Assembly (NCBI GenBank): GCA_934613185.1
Contig: CAKTSO010000045.1
Coordinates: 1 to 12,424, forward strand
Direction: 5' to 3'
From: an uncultured Clostridia bacterium
Lineage (GTDB): Bacteria; Bacillota; Clostridia; Christensenellales; Maliibacteriaceae
Length of the DNA stretch: 12,424 nucleotides
Below are positions 1 to 7,529 of the stretch, in pieces (the stretch's first letter is position 1; each line of letters begins with the position of its first letter). A program made the translations under genes and the position numbers. The notes under the pieces were generated by a model. It did no database searches. It saw only the letters and a program-made list of their open reading frames with translations, and had not been told where the DNA came from.

Positions 1-1
1 C

Positions 2-760
2 ATCCCGACGGAATTTATCCCCGAATCGATCGGCGGGATGCTTCGCAGCGACAACTGGGAGCTTCTTCTCATCAACTCCGAATATCGCGTGGCGAGCGAC
101 GCCGTCAACGAACAGATCGACGAACTGAACGCGATCGTCAAGCGCTACGATCCCACCGCGATGCTCATCGGCGAAGCGCCCTGCATGAAAGACATGATCG
201 AGACCACGGATCACGACTTCCAGGTCGTCAACGCCGTGTCGATCGTGGCGATCTTTGTGATCATCGCGTTCGTCGAAAAGAGCTTCTCCCTCCCGTTCAT
301 CCTCATCACCGTCATCGAGCTTGCGGTCTTTTTGAACCTCGGCGCGGCGCATTATCTCGGCGAATCGCTGCCGTTCATCGCGCCGATCTGCATCAGCACC
401 ATTCAGCTCGGCGCGACGGTCGACTACGCGATCCTGATGACCACGCGCTATAAGACCGAGCGCATTGCGGGCAGGAGCAAGCGCGAAAGCGTCACCATCG
501 CCCTTGGGACGTCAATCCCGTCGGTGCTGGTCAGCGGCTTCGGACTTTTCGCCGCGACGTTCGGCGTGGCAGTGTATTCGGATATCGACATCATTTCTTC
601 CATGTGCATGCTCATGGCGCGCGGCGCGGTCATCAGCGTCCTGTGCGTGGTGTTCATTCTGCCCGCGCTGTTCATGCTCTTTGACCGGCTGATCTGCGTT
701 ACGACGATCGGCATGAAAAACTGCCCGAAAAAAGCGGAGGAGGCAATGCAAAATGAATAA
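2..760 (+). CDS. MMPL/RND-family permease, C-terminal part (5' end outside window)
   Basis: The frame is open from base 2 with no start, so this is the last 252 residues of a longer membrane protein. A soluble stretch of about 75 residues is followed by five or so hydrophobic segments. The second and third are separated by a short turn, and the third carries the GATVDYAILMTTRYKTE stretch; a buried Asp in VDYAI followed by a cytoplasmic R-Y-x-x-E is characteristic of MMPL/RND permeases. The last segment (VISVLCVVFILPALFMLFD) ends with the LP pair usual in this family, then a short basic cytoplasmic tail. Such proteins export lipids or hydrophobic compounds using proton flux; the substrate here cannot be read. 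The stop codon overlaps the start of the next gene by 8 bases, so the two are translationally coupled and probably work together. An internal Met at base 38 is not a credible start because the extracytoplasmic domain continues upstream. Confidence 0.88.
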   Translation: MPTEFIPESIGGMLRSDNWELLLINSEYRVASDAVNEQIDELNAIVKRYDPTAMLIGEAPCMKDMIETTDHDFQVVNAVSIVAIFVIIAFVEKSFSLPFILITVIELAVFLNLGAAHYLGESLPFIAPICISTIQLGATVDYAILMTTRYKTERIAGRSKRESVTIALGTSIPSVLVSGFGLFAATFGVAVYSDIDIISSMCMLMARGAVISVLCVVFILPALFMLFDRLICVTTIGMKNCPKKAEEAMQNE

Positions 761-2855
761 AAAGATCGTGATGCCCGCGGCGCTTGCGCTGTGCGCCGCA
801 TTACTCTTCGGCGGCGCCAAAGCGACGGCCTATGCGGCGCAGAAAAAACAGGAAGCGTCCGCTTCCGCGCGCGCCACGGCGCTCGTCTCGCAGGAGAATG
901 TCAAAAAGGACGAGACGGTCTACGTCCTGTCCGACGCGACGGGCGCATCCCGCGAGATTATCGTCAGCGACTGGCTGGAAAATAAATCCGGCGCCAAGAC
1001 GATTTCCGACGTCTCCGACCTTTCGGACATCGAGAACGTCAAAGACGATCATACGTTCCAAAAATCCGACAACGGCGCGCTCGTCTGGGACGCGCAGGGC
1101 GAGGACGTCTATTATCAGGGAAACAGCGACAAAGAGCTTCCCGTGACGGTCGCCGTGACCTACACCCTCGACGGCAAAACCGTCGCGCCCGAGGAGCTTG
1201 CGGGTCAAAGCGGCCACGTCGTCATTCGCTATTCGTATGAAAATCATACGAGCGAGACCGTCACGGTCGACGGCGAAAAACAGACCGTCTGCGTGCCGTT
1301 TGCGGCGATGAGCGGGCTGCTCCTTGACAACGACGTGTTCCGCAACGTCGAAGTCAAAAACGGCCGCGTCGTCAACGACGGCGATAAGACCGTGGTTGTC
1401 GGACTTGCGCTGCCCGGCCTTGCCGACAGCCTGAAGATCGACAAAAACAAATTCGAACTTCCCGAGACGGTTGAGATCGAGGCCGACATCGAGAATTTCG
1501 AACTCGGCAACACCATGACCGTCGTTACGAGCGAGATGTTCGGCGCGCTCGACACGGACAAACTCTCCGACGCGGACGACCTTACGGATGCCCTGTCGCA
1601 GCTGACGGATGCAATGAATCAGCTGATCGACGGTTCCGCGACGCTTTCCGACGGTCTGTGCACGCTTCTTGAAAAGTCCGCGGAACTTGCAGACGGCGTC
1701 GATAAACTTGCAAACGGCGCCAAGACGCTCGAAGGCGGCACGGCGACGCTCGATCTCGGCGCGGCGGATCTTTACAACGGCGCGGCGCAGCTTTCCGGCG
1801 GCCTTTCCACGCTGATCAGTCACAACGACGAACTGAACGCCGGCTCTAAACAGGTCTTCGAACAGCTTCTTGCCGAGGCGACCAAACAGCTCCAGGCGAA
1901 CAAGCAGCTTGCCGACGCGGGCATTACCGTTCCCACGCTGACGATCGAAAACTACGCGAAGGTTTTGGACGGCATCATCAAGGCGCTCGATCCCGACGAC
2001 GTCGCGGCCAAGGCCGAGGCGACGGCGCGCGCGGCGGTCACGCAGCAGGTCGAGGGCAAGCGCGGCGACATCGAAGCGGAGGTACGCCAACAGGCGGCCG
2101 CGGCGGATCCTTCGCTGGAGACGCAGGTGAAGACAGCGGTTCTTGCGCAGGTGTTCGCCGATCGGGGCGGCATGACGGTCGAGCAGTACGATCAGCTCGT
2201 CGCCGCGGGGCAGATTCCGCAGCAGATGCAGGATCAAATCAGCGCGACGGTGAATGCGCAGGTCGAGGCCAAGATCGCGGAACTGACGCAGCAGCAGGTC
2301 GATCTTGCGATCGAAAACGCGATGAACTCCGCACAAGTGCAGGATCAGATCACGGCGGCGCTGGAAGCCGCGGCGTCCGGCGCGGCGCAGATCAGCGCGC
2401 TGAAATCCCAACTGGATTCCTATAACGAATTCTACGTCGGTCTGCGCGATTACACCGCGGGCGTGGCGGCGGCACAGTCCGGCTCCGGCGATTTGCTTGC
2501 GGGTGTCGGCGACTTGAAAAAAGGCACGTCGCAGCTTGCGGGCGGCGCGAAGGAGCTCTCCGGCGGCCTTGCCCAGCTCCAAGGCAGCATCCCCGCGCTG
2601 ACGGACGGCGTGACGCAGCTTTCGGACGGTGCGAAACAGCTCCACGAAGGCCTCGTCAAATTTGACGAAGAGGGCATTCAAAAGCTGGTCGACGCGGTCG
2701 ACGGCGATCTGGAAGGACTGATCGTCCGCCTGCGCGCGGTCAAAGCGGCGGCGGAGGATTACAAGACCTTCACGGCCATTGCCGACAAGACCGAAGGCGC
2801 GGTGCGCTTCATCTATCGCATGGACGAGATCGCCCTTCTCGAAACGGAAGACTGA
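753..2855 (+). CDS. Secreted protein with Leu-x-x-Gly heptad arrays, MMPL partner
   Basis: 700 residues. The start is set by GGAGGAGG (736-743) 9 bases upstream and by overlap with the permease gene. An N-terminal signal peptide has a basic start (MNKK), a hydrophobic core and a likely cleavage after Ala-Tyr-Ala at residue 28. Residues about 50-260 form a beta-rich domain of unknown type. Thirteen uninterrupted heptads with Leu in the first and mostly Gly in the fourth position run at residues 277-367, and eight more at 581-636. Between them, about 370-560, lies an Ala/Gln/Glu-rich, probably coiled-coil insert. The heptads match the X-X-X-Leu-X-X-Gly repeat known from YhgE/Pip-type proteins of Bacillota. 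There is no C-terminal membrane helix, lipobox or sortase motif, so the mature protein should be free outside the membrane or held by the coupled permease. Inference: an extracytoplasmic scaffold or partner of the MMPL protein. The biochemical role is unknown. Confidence 0.85.
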   Translation: MNKKIVMPAALALCAALLFGGAKATAYAAQKKQEASASARATALVSQENVKKDETVYVLSDATGASREIIVSDWLENKSGAKTISDVSDLSDIENVKDDHTFQKSDNGALVWDAQGEDVYYQGNSDKELPVTVAVTYTLDGKTVAPEELAGQSGHVVIRYSYENHTSETVTVDGEKQTVCVPFAAMSGLLLDNDVFRNVEVKNGRVVNDGDKTVVVGLALPGLADSLKIDKNKFELPETVEIEADIENFELGNTMTVVTSEMFGALDTDKLSDADDLTDALSQLTDAMNQLIDGSATLSDGLCTLLEKSAELADGVDKLANGAKTLEGGTATLDLGAADLYNGAAQLSGGLSTLISHNDELNAGSKQVFEQLLAEATKQLQANKQLADAGITVPTLTIENYAKVLDGIIKALDPDDVAAKAEATARAAVTQQVEGKRGDIEAEVRQQAAAADPSLETQVKTAVLAQVFADRGGMTVEQYDQLVAAGQIPQQMQDQISATVNAQVEAKIAELTQQQVDLAIENAMNSAQVQDQITAALEAAASGAAQISALKSQLDSYNEFYVGLRDYTAGVAAAQSGSGDLLAGVGDLKKGTSQLAGGAKELSGGLAQLQGSIPALTDGVTQLSDGAKQLHEGLVKFDEEGIQKLVDAVDGDLEGLIVRLRAVKAAAEDYKTFTAIADKTEGAVRFIYRMDEIALLETED

Positions 2856-2880
2856 TCGAAGATAACGAACAATAAGAAAT

Positions 2881-2906
2881 CCCCTCGGAAAAACTCTTCC
2901 GAGGGG
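2881..2906. terminator. Probable bidirectional rho-independent terminator
   Basis: A perfect 10-bp stem, CCCCTCGGAA (2881-2890) with TTCCGAGGGG (2897-2906), encloses a 6-base loop. It sits in the 60-base gap between two converging genes (stops at 2855 and 2916). On the minus strand the hairpin is followed by a T-rich run (ATTTCTTATTGTT). On the plus strand the tail (AGTTTGCTGTTATT) is weaker. It probably ends the MMPL/heptad unit and the four-gene minus-strand unit. Confidence 0.85.
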
Positions 2907-2915
2907 AGTTTGCTG

Positions 2916-3362
2916 TTATTCGATTGATTCCGCCGCCGAAGCGAAGCCGTTTAAGATCTCTTTGTTTTGCGGGAACGCGGCGTTGGCGGTGTTTTCGCGC
3001 AGGCGTTCGGCGAACTGTGCGGCCATCGATTCCGCGTGGGGAAGCGACTGTTCCCGCGCCGCGCGCCATTGTTCGTACTGCACAAGGTCGCTGTAGCCCT
3101 TGACGGCCTCCCAATACATCGCGTATTCGTCGCCGTACAGTTCAAACAGCGTCAGCGTGTCGGCCAGTTTCGCCCAGTCGCGGTCGTAATAATCCCGATC
3201 GCACCAGCGGATGTACGTCGCCGGGTCTTCGTCGCGGATGTTGTCGACGCCGTTTTCGATGATGAGCAAAAGCGTGGCGGCAAGAAAGAACAGCACGATC
3301 GCCGCCAGAAGGAATTTGAACGCGATGCGGAGCTTTAAGTTTTTTACGATGCTCGAATTCAT
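2916..3362 (-). CDS. Small single-pass membrane protein, third member of zinc-ribbon cassette
   Basis: 148 residues; not a family I recognise. The start at 3362 (MNSSIVKN) is chosen because its ATG overlaps the TGA of the gene before it (ATGA) and AAGGAGG lies about 6 bases upstream; a longer in-frame reading gives only Arg-rich nonsense. A basic N-terminus is followed by one membrane helix (about residues 13-35), then an outward-facing, charged, helical domain. Residues 52-70 (RWCDRDYYDRDWAKLADTL) resemble the juxtamembrane motif of the two upstream proteins (Y-x-x-G-D/E-Y-x-x-L), but there is no zinc ribbon. It is last in the unit and followed by the terminator at 2881-2906. Inference: a ribbon-less relative that forms a membrane complex with its neighbours. 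Confidence 0.8.
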   Translation of the reverse strand: MNSSIVKNLKLRIAFKFLLAAIVLFFLAATLLLIIENGVDNIRDEDPATYIRWCDRDYYDRDWAKLADTLTLFELYGDEYAMYWEAVKGYSDLVQYEQWRAAREQSLPHAESMAAQFAERLRENTANAAFPQNKEILNGFASAAESIE

Positions 3363-4123
3363 GCCGCATCCTCCTTCGATTCGACGAGCGTCTGCACGGC
3401 GCGCTCGACGATCGCCGCCTGTTCGTCGGAATAAAGATAGTCTTCCTGTTTCAGACGTTCGATGTCTTCTTCGGGAAGCCCCAATACGGCGCGAAGATAC
3501 GTCTCGACGTCGAGACAATAGACTTCATAGGCGGTGCGGTTGCCCTCATCAAGTTCGGGATAGGCGGGGATATCGAGGGAAAGAATGTCGCGCGCATAAC
3601 GGATCACCGACTCCACGGGATAGTCGTTCGTCCGAAGTTTCCCCGCGTCGATGCTCGACAATTCCAGCCGCCCGATCGAAAAGCGTTCGTAATCGTGCGC
3701 AATGAGCGATATCTGCGACCAGGCGTAGTGCTCCGGGCCAAACTGCCCCGTTTCGTCCAGTCGGCGGGAAAGCGCGAGATAGTCGCCGCTTTCATAGAGC
3801 GCCTGCAATTCGCTTTGCAGCTTTTCGCTGCCCGAACCGTATTTGGCGCGGAGTGACTCCAGCGCGCTGCCCGCGCCGAAGAACAGGAACGCGCAAAGAA
3901 AGATCAGCGCGAATGCCGCGCCCGAGATCATGAGCAATCGGTCGGCAAAGCGGCTCAGCGAAAGGAGCTTTTGCGATTTTTCGTCGCACAGCGCGTCCGC
4001 GTAGGCGGCGTCCGCCTCGTCGCGCCGATTCTTCCAGAAAAGGCCGCGCGGGTTCGGCGTGCCGCAGTAGGGGCAGTGAAGATGAAGCAGCGAGTAGTTC
4101 GCGCCGCAGTTTTGACATTTCAT
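3359..4123 (-). CDS. Zinc-ribbon single-pass membrane protein (second of cassette)
   Basis: 254 residues, unrecognised family. The start at 4123 (MKCQNCG) overlaps the upstream stop as ATGA, with AAGGGGG about 7 bases upstream; an in-frame TTG at 4147 lies inside the upstream gene and is less likely. The N-terminal zinc ribbon is C3-x2-C6 and C17-x2-C20 (CPYCG). A charged cytoplasmic linker (about 25-62) leads to one membrane helix (about 63-85), then a roughly 170-residue acidic, helical domain predicted outside. Residues 106-122 (ELQALYESGDYLALSRR) read like one TPR-type helix pair. Ribbon, linker, helix and motif fall at nearly the same places as in the protein encoded upstream, so the two look like diverged duplicates. 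The ribbon could bind zinc and a partner in the cytoplasm, but no ligand is visible. Confidence 0.85.
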   Translation of the reverse strand: MKCQNCGANYSLLHLHCPYCGTPNPRGLFWKNRRDEADAAYADALCDEKSQKLLSLSRFADRLLMISGAAFALIFLCAFLFFGAGSALESLRAKYGSGSEKLQSELQALYESGDYLALSRRLDETGQFGPEHYAWSQISLIAHDYERFSIGRLELSSIDAGKLRTNDYPVESVIRYARDILSLDIPAYPELDEGNRTAYEVYCLDVETYLRAVLGLPEEDIERLKQEDYLYSDEQAAIVERAVQTLVESKEDAA

Positions 4124-4890
4124 CGCATTGCCCCCTTGTCCTGCCAAAGCGCGAATACTTCGCGCGCGATTTCACTGAAATCGGGGTCGTCGGACGCCGC
4201 GCATTCCATCGCGCGGTCGATCAGCGTTTGCGGCATTTGCATTACATCTTCGGCAATGTTAAAAAACTTGCTGCGGAACGCATTCAAAACGTCGCCTTCG
4301 CCGTAGACGAATCCCTCGGATTCATACTCGTCGATTTGACGGATCGACGAAAAAATATGGTCGATGTCGTATCGGAAAAGAATCTCGTCGCCGATGCCGT
4401 CTTTGGCAAATGCAACGTCCGATTCGGCGGATTCGCGGCAGGTTTCCAGCGTGAGGAACAGTTCGCCGACGCGTGCGTATTTGCCGTAAGAAGCGCTGTA
4501 GGAATCCGAAAGAGAGAAAAGCAGTGCGTTCATCTCGTCGTATTCGCCCGCCCGATAATACTCTTCCAGCTCTTGAAGCGTCTTTTCGTGTCGCGCGACG
4601 GCAGTGCTGTTTTGCACATGTGCGACGATCTGCGACACGGCGAAGATTACGACAAACGCCGCGGCGACGCACGCGAACGCGATTAAAAGGCGTTTTGTGG
4701 CGTGCTTTAACCGTCGCGCGGGACGCGTGCGGACTTCTTCGGCGGCGCGATACGTCTCGTCGACGCCGCGCTGTGCCGCTTCCTCGGCGCGGGACATGAT
4801 CTCATGCCCGCAGTAGGGGCAGAAGGATGCGTCCGAAGGGATAGTGCCGCCGCAGTCGGGGCAGATCAGATCACGGAGTTCGTCGCGCAT
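4120..4890 (-). CDS. Zinc-ribbon single-pass membrane protein (first of cassette)
   Basis: 256 residues, unrecognised family. The N-terminal ribbon is C10-x2-C13 (CPDCGGTIP) and C24-x2-C27 (CPYCGHEI), the form seen in many bacterial zinc-ribbon proteins. A charged linker follows, then one membrane helix at about 68-90 (LLIAFACVAAAFVVIFAVS) preceded by basic residues, which puts the ribbon in the cytoplasm and the C-terminal 165 residues outside. Residues 108-124 (LEEYYRAGEYDEMNALL) match the motif of the next gene product. The gene starts 6 bases after the stop of the M3 peptidase gene. Its probable ribosome site, GGTGATC (4902-4896), includes that stop codon, so translation is likely coupled. 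Role unknown; a membrane sensor or scaffold is possible but is inference. Confidence 0.86.
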   Translation of the reverse strand: MRDELRDLICPDCGGTIPSDASFCPYCGHEIMSRAEEAAQRGVDETYRAAEEVRTRPARRLKHATKRLLIAFACVAAAFVVIFAVSQIVAHVQNSTAVARHEKTLQELEEYYRAGEYDEMNALLFSLSDSYSASYGKYARVGELFLTLETCRESAESDVAFAKDGIGDEILFRYDIDHIFSSIRQIDEYESEGFVYGEGDVLNAFRSKFFNIAEDVMQMPQTLIDRAMECAASDDPDFSEIAREVFALWQDKGAMR

Positions 4891-4896
4891 GGCAGA

Positions 4897-6603
4897 TCAC
4901 CCGAGGCGCGCGGGATCGAACGCGTCGAGATAGGCGGTCGCGGATTCGGCGACGTCCTTCAGCGCATTCTCGTCAAACGGCACGCAAAGCCCCGCCGCCT
5001 CGACCAGCTCGCGATAGTTCTTCGTGCCGCCGAGACGGACGAGACGAAGATAGCGCGACCAGGCGTCCTTGTGATCCCGCTGATCCAGCGCCCAGAACTG
5101 CAGCGCGACGCTCTGCGCCAGGCAGTAGTCGATGTAGTAGAACGGGCTTTCATAGATGTGGTGCTGCCGCTGCCAGCCCTTGCCCTCGCCGTAGAAGTCG
5201 AGCCCGTCGTCGAGCCGCACCCACGGCATATAGATTTTAAGGAGCTTGCGCCACGTTTCGTGCCGCTGCGCGGGCGTAACGTCCGGGTGCGCGTAGACTT
5301 CGTGCTGAAAATGGTCGACCATCGTGCCGTAGGGAATGAACGTCAGCGCGTCGGATAAATGCGCAAAGCGGAACTTGTCCGCCGCGTCGCCGAAGAAACC
5401 CTCCGCCCACGGCCAGGCGAAAAACTCCATGCTCATGGAGTGGATCTCGCACGACTCCATCCCGGGCCAGCGCATCGAGCGCGGCCGCACGTTTCGCGCG
5501 GTGTAGGCGGCGAAGGCGTGCCCCGCCTCGTGCGTGACGACTTCGACGTCGCCCGAAGTGCCGTTGAAATTGGCGAAGATAAAAGGCGCGTCGTAAATCC
5601 CCAGATCCGTGCAGAATCCGCCGCCGCTTTTTCCTTTTTTGGCGAGCACGTCCAAAAGATCGTAGCGATACATGAAGTCGATGAACTCGCCCGTTTCGTT
5701 TGAAAGCTCGTGATAAAAGCGCTTCGTCCGGGCGAGAATGTCGTCCGCCGTGCCCTTGGGGCAGGCGTTGCCGCTTCGAAAGTTCAGTGACATGTCGTAA
5801 AAGTGCATCGGGTATTCGACGCCGAGCCGCTCCGCCTGCGCGCGATAGAGCCGCTCGGCGATGGGGACAATGTGCCGAATCACGCCGCGGCGGAAGGCCT
5901 CGATCTCCTTTTGCCCGTAGCAGTTGCGCTGCATGCGGCAGTATCCCAGACCCGTATAGCCCGAAAACCCGAGCGCGCGGCCCATTTTGTCGCGAAGATG
6001 CGTCAGTTGATCGTAGATCTCGTCCAGCTGTGCGCCGTTTTCGGTGTAAAACGCGGCCTCCGCCTCCCAGGCGCGTCGGCGGATCGCGTCGTCGGCGCTC
6101 TGTTTGAACGGCGTCATCTGCGCGAGCGTACGGTTTTCTCCTTCAAAGGGGATCTGCGCGGAGGCAAGGAGCTTATCGTACTGCGTGCAGAGGCGGTTTT
6201 CCTCCTGCAGCTCGGGAATGATCTTCGGATCAAACGCGCGAAGGGAAAGCTCCGCGTTTTGGAACAGCAAAGCACCGTATTTTTCCTCCAGCTGCGCGCG
6301 GTGCGGGCAGGACACGAGGATTTTCTCCCAGCGCTGCCCCGCCTCCTGCGCGCGCGGCGCGTTTTCGTCGATGAATTCGACCTCTTTGTCGTAGAATTCG
6401 TCGGTCGTGTCGAGCTGATGACGGACGTAGGCGAGGGTGCAGGCGGTGTCGAACTCCGCCTCCAATTGATCGAATGCGAGGAAGCATTCGTCGGCCTCGG
6501 CGAAATCCGCCGCGCGCTCCATGCGGTCGCACAGCGCGTTCATCTGCCGCATGACGCCGTCGACGTCGGGGCGAACGTAGGGCATGTCGGAAAATTTCAG
6601 CAT
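4897..6603 (-). CDS. M3 family oligoendopeptidase (zinc metallopeptidase)
   Basis: 568 residues, about the full length of the shorter M3 oligoendopeptidases that are distinct from classical PepF. The zinc site is HEAGH at 358-362 (two His ligands plus catalytic Glu359); E386 in SCEIHSMSMEF is the likely third ligand and E393 the second conserved Glu. Near the C-terminus, HHIYESPFYYIDYCLAQ (481-497) carries the His/Tyr residues that line the substrate site in this family. No signal peptide or membrane helix is visible, so it should be a cytoplasmic enzyme that cuts short peptides. AAAGGAAG (6620-6613) lies about 9 bases before the ATG. It heads a four-gene unit with two zinc-ribbon membrane proteins and a small membrane protein, an association I do not know from elsewhere. 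All visible catalytic residues are intact. Confidence 0.95.
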   Translation of the reverse strand: MLKFSDMPYVRPDVDGVMRQMNALCDRMERAADFAEADECFLAFDQLEAEFDTACTLAYVRHQLDTTDEFYDKEVEFIDENAPRAQEAGQRWEKILVSCPHRAQLEEKYGALLFQNAELSLRAFDPKIIPELQEENRLCTQYDKLLASAQIPFEGENRTLAQMTPFKQSADDAIRRRAWEAEAAFYTENGAQLDEIYDQLTHLRDKMGRALGFSGYTGLGYCRMQRNCYGQKEIEAFRRGVIRHIVPIAERLYRAQAERLGVEYPMHFYDMSLNFRSGNACPKGTADDILARTKRFYHELSNETGEFIDFMYRYDLLDVLAKKGKSGGGFCTDLGIYDAPFIFANFNGTSGDVEVVTHEAGHAFAAYTARNVRPRSMRWPGMESCEIHSMSMEFFAWPWAEGFFGDAADKFRFAHLSDALTFIPYGTMVDHFQHEVYAHPDVTPAQRHETWRKLLKIYMPWVRLDDGLDFYGEGKGWQRQHHIYESPFYYIDYCLAQSVALQFWALDQRDHKDAWSRYLRLVRLGGTKNYRELVEAAGLCVPFDENALKDVAESATAYLDAFDPARLG

Positions 6604-6647
6604 GAAAGAGTTCTTCCTTTCGATGAATTAAAATCTCTGATGATCGG

Positions 6648-6656
6648 ATTATAACA
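6648..6656 (-). promoter_or_regulatory. Extended -10 promoter of the M3 peptidase unit
   Basis: On the minus strand TGTTATAAT is a perfect -10 hexamer (6653-6648) with the TGn extension (6656-6654). No good -35 is found 16-18 bases upstream, where the sequence is the GC-rich hairpin of the uppP terminator. Extended -10 promoters can work without a -35. The start would fall near 6641, leaving a leader of about 38 bases before the ATG at 6603. Confidence 0.65.
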
Positions 6657-6657
6657 A

Positions 6658-6692
6658 CGCCGCCCGGCGCGACAGATCGGCGGCGGGCGGCG
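6658..6692 (-). terminator. Rho-independent terminator of radC-uppP
   Basis: A perfect 9-bp GC-only stem (CGCCGCCCG at 6658-6666 with CGGGCGGCG at 6684-6692) encloses a 17-base loop and lies 15 bases after the uppP stop. On the minus strand it is followed by TTGTTAT, a short, impure T-run, so termination may be incomplete. The tail overlaps the promoter of the following gene unit. Confidence 0.65.
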
Positions 6693-6707
6693 AAAACGGG
6701 CGAATTG

Positions 6708-7508
6708 TTACATGGCGAGCGCGCCGCCCCAGATAAACTGGCTGCCGAGCGTCACCAGCGCGATGGCGAGCATGTAGAACGAGAACCAGCGGAGCCCGCC
6801 CTTTTTCAAGACAAACATCAAAAGCCCGATGGCGAAATAGCCGGAGATCGCCGCGGCGAGCATGCCGCCGATCAGGCCGCCGACGCTCACGCCGACGAGG
6901 CCGCTCGAGATTACCTTCGGCGCCTCCAACACGACGGAGCCGACGATGGCGATCGAGGACATGAGCATGGAGAACTTCCCGGCTTCCTTTCGGTCGATGC
7001 CCTGCGTCAATGCGGCGGCGATGGTCGAGCCGGAGCGGGAGATGCCGGGGAAGATGGCGAACGCCTGCGCGACGCCGATGACGACCGCGTCAAGCCAGTT
7101 CATCTTGGCAAGCGGGCGCGGATAGCGGTTGTAGGCGAAGTATTCGCTTACAAAAAGGATGATCGCCGTGACAAGGAAGCAAAAGCCGAGGTATTTGCCC
7201 GAGAACGCGGCCTCGACCTTGTCGCCGAAGAGCACCGTGACGACCACGGCGGGGATCGTGGCGATGATGAGCATCAGCGTCATTTTTTGGAACGGCTTTT
7301 TGAGCAGCGCGACGATGTCGCTCCAATAATAAATGAAGACGGCGGCGAGGGTGCCGACGTGCAGCATGATGTTGAAGAAGAAAAGATCTTCCGTTTGCAC
7401 ATGCATCAGTTTTTCCACGAGCACCAGATGCCCCGACGAACTGACGGGCAGAAATTCGGTCAGACCCTGCACGAGCCCGAGGATGAGCGACTGCCAGAAA
7501 CTAAGCAT
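6708..7508 (-). CDS. uppP: Undecaprenyl-diphosphate phosphatase UppP (BacA)
   Basis: 266 residues, the normal length. This integral membrane enzyme removes a phosphate from undecaprenyl diphosphate and so recycles the lipid carrier for peptidoglycan and other wall polymers; extra copies give bacitracin resistance. Both signature motifs are intact: EFLPVSSSGHL at 18-28 (catalytic Glu, Ser cluster and His) and PGISRSGST at 154-162 (catalytic Arg). The rest is a series of hydrophobic helices. The start at 7508 (MLSFWQSL) is preferred because GGGAGG ends about 6 bases upstream; an in-frame TTG at 7526 would overlap that site. It begins 21 bases after radC and shares its promoter. A hairpin terminator follows the stop. 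Confidence 0.97.
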   Translation of the reverse strand: MLSFWQSLILGLVQGLTEFLPVSSSGHLVLVEKLMHVQTEDLFFFNIMLHVGTLAAVFIYYWSDIVALLKKPFQKMTLMLIIATIPAVVVTVLFGDKVEAAFSGKYLGFCFLVTAIILFVSEYFAYNRYPRPLAKMNWLDAVVIGVAQAFAIFPGISRSGSTIAAALTQGIDRKEAGKFSMLMSSIAIVGSVVLEAPKVISSGLVGVSVGGLIGGMLAAAISGYFAIGLLMFVLKKGGLRWFSFYMLAIALVTLGSQFIWGGALAM

Positions 7509-7529
7509 AAAAGCCTCCCGTTTCAATTG

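Noticed and set aside
1581..2660. CRISPR-like or DNA-level tandem repeats in the heptad gene
   Set aside because: The periodicity is at protein level (7 residues) with variable codons; there are no near-identical DNA units with spacers.
801..2681. A 626-codon open frame on the minus strand opposite the heptad-repeat gene
   Set aside because: Its translation is Arg/Leu/Val-rich without domains and mirrors the repeats of the plus-strand gene. It reflects GC-rich third positions. The plus-strand frame has a signal peptide, a ribosome site and regular heptads.
3363..3518. A 52-codon N-terminal extension of the third cassette gene
   Set aside because: The extension is Arg/Ser-rich, overlaps the coding end of the upstream gene and lacks a ribosome site. 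The ATGA-coupled start at 3362 with AAGGAGG is far better.
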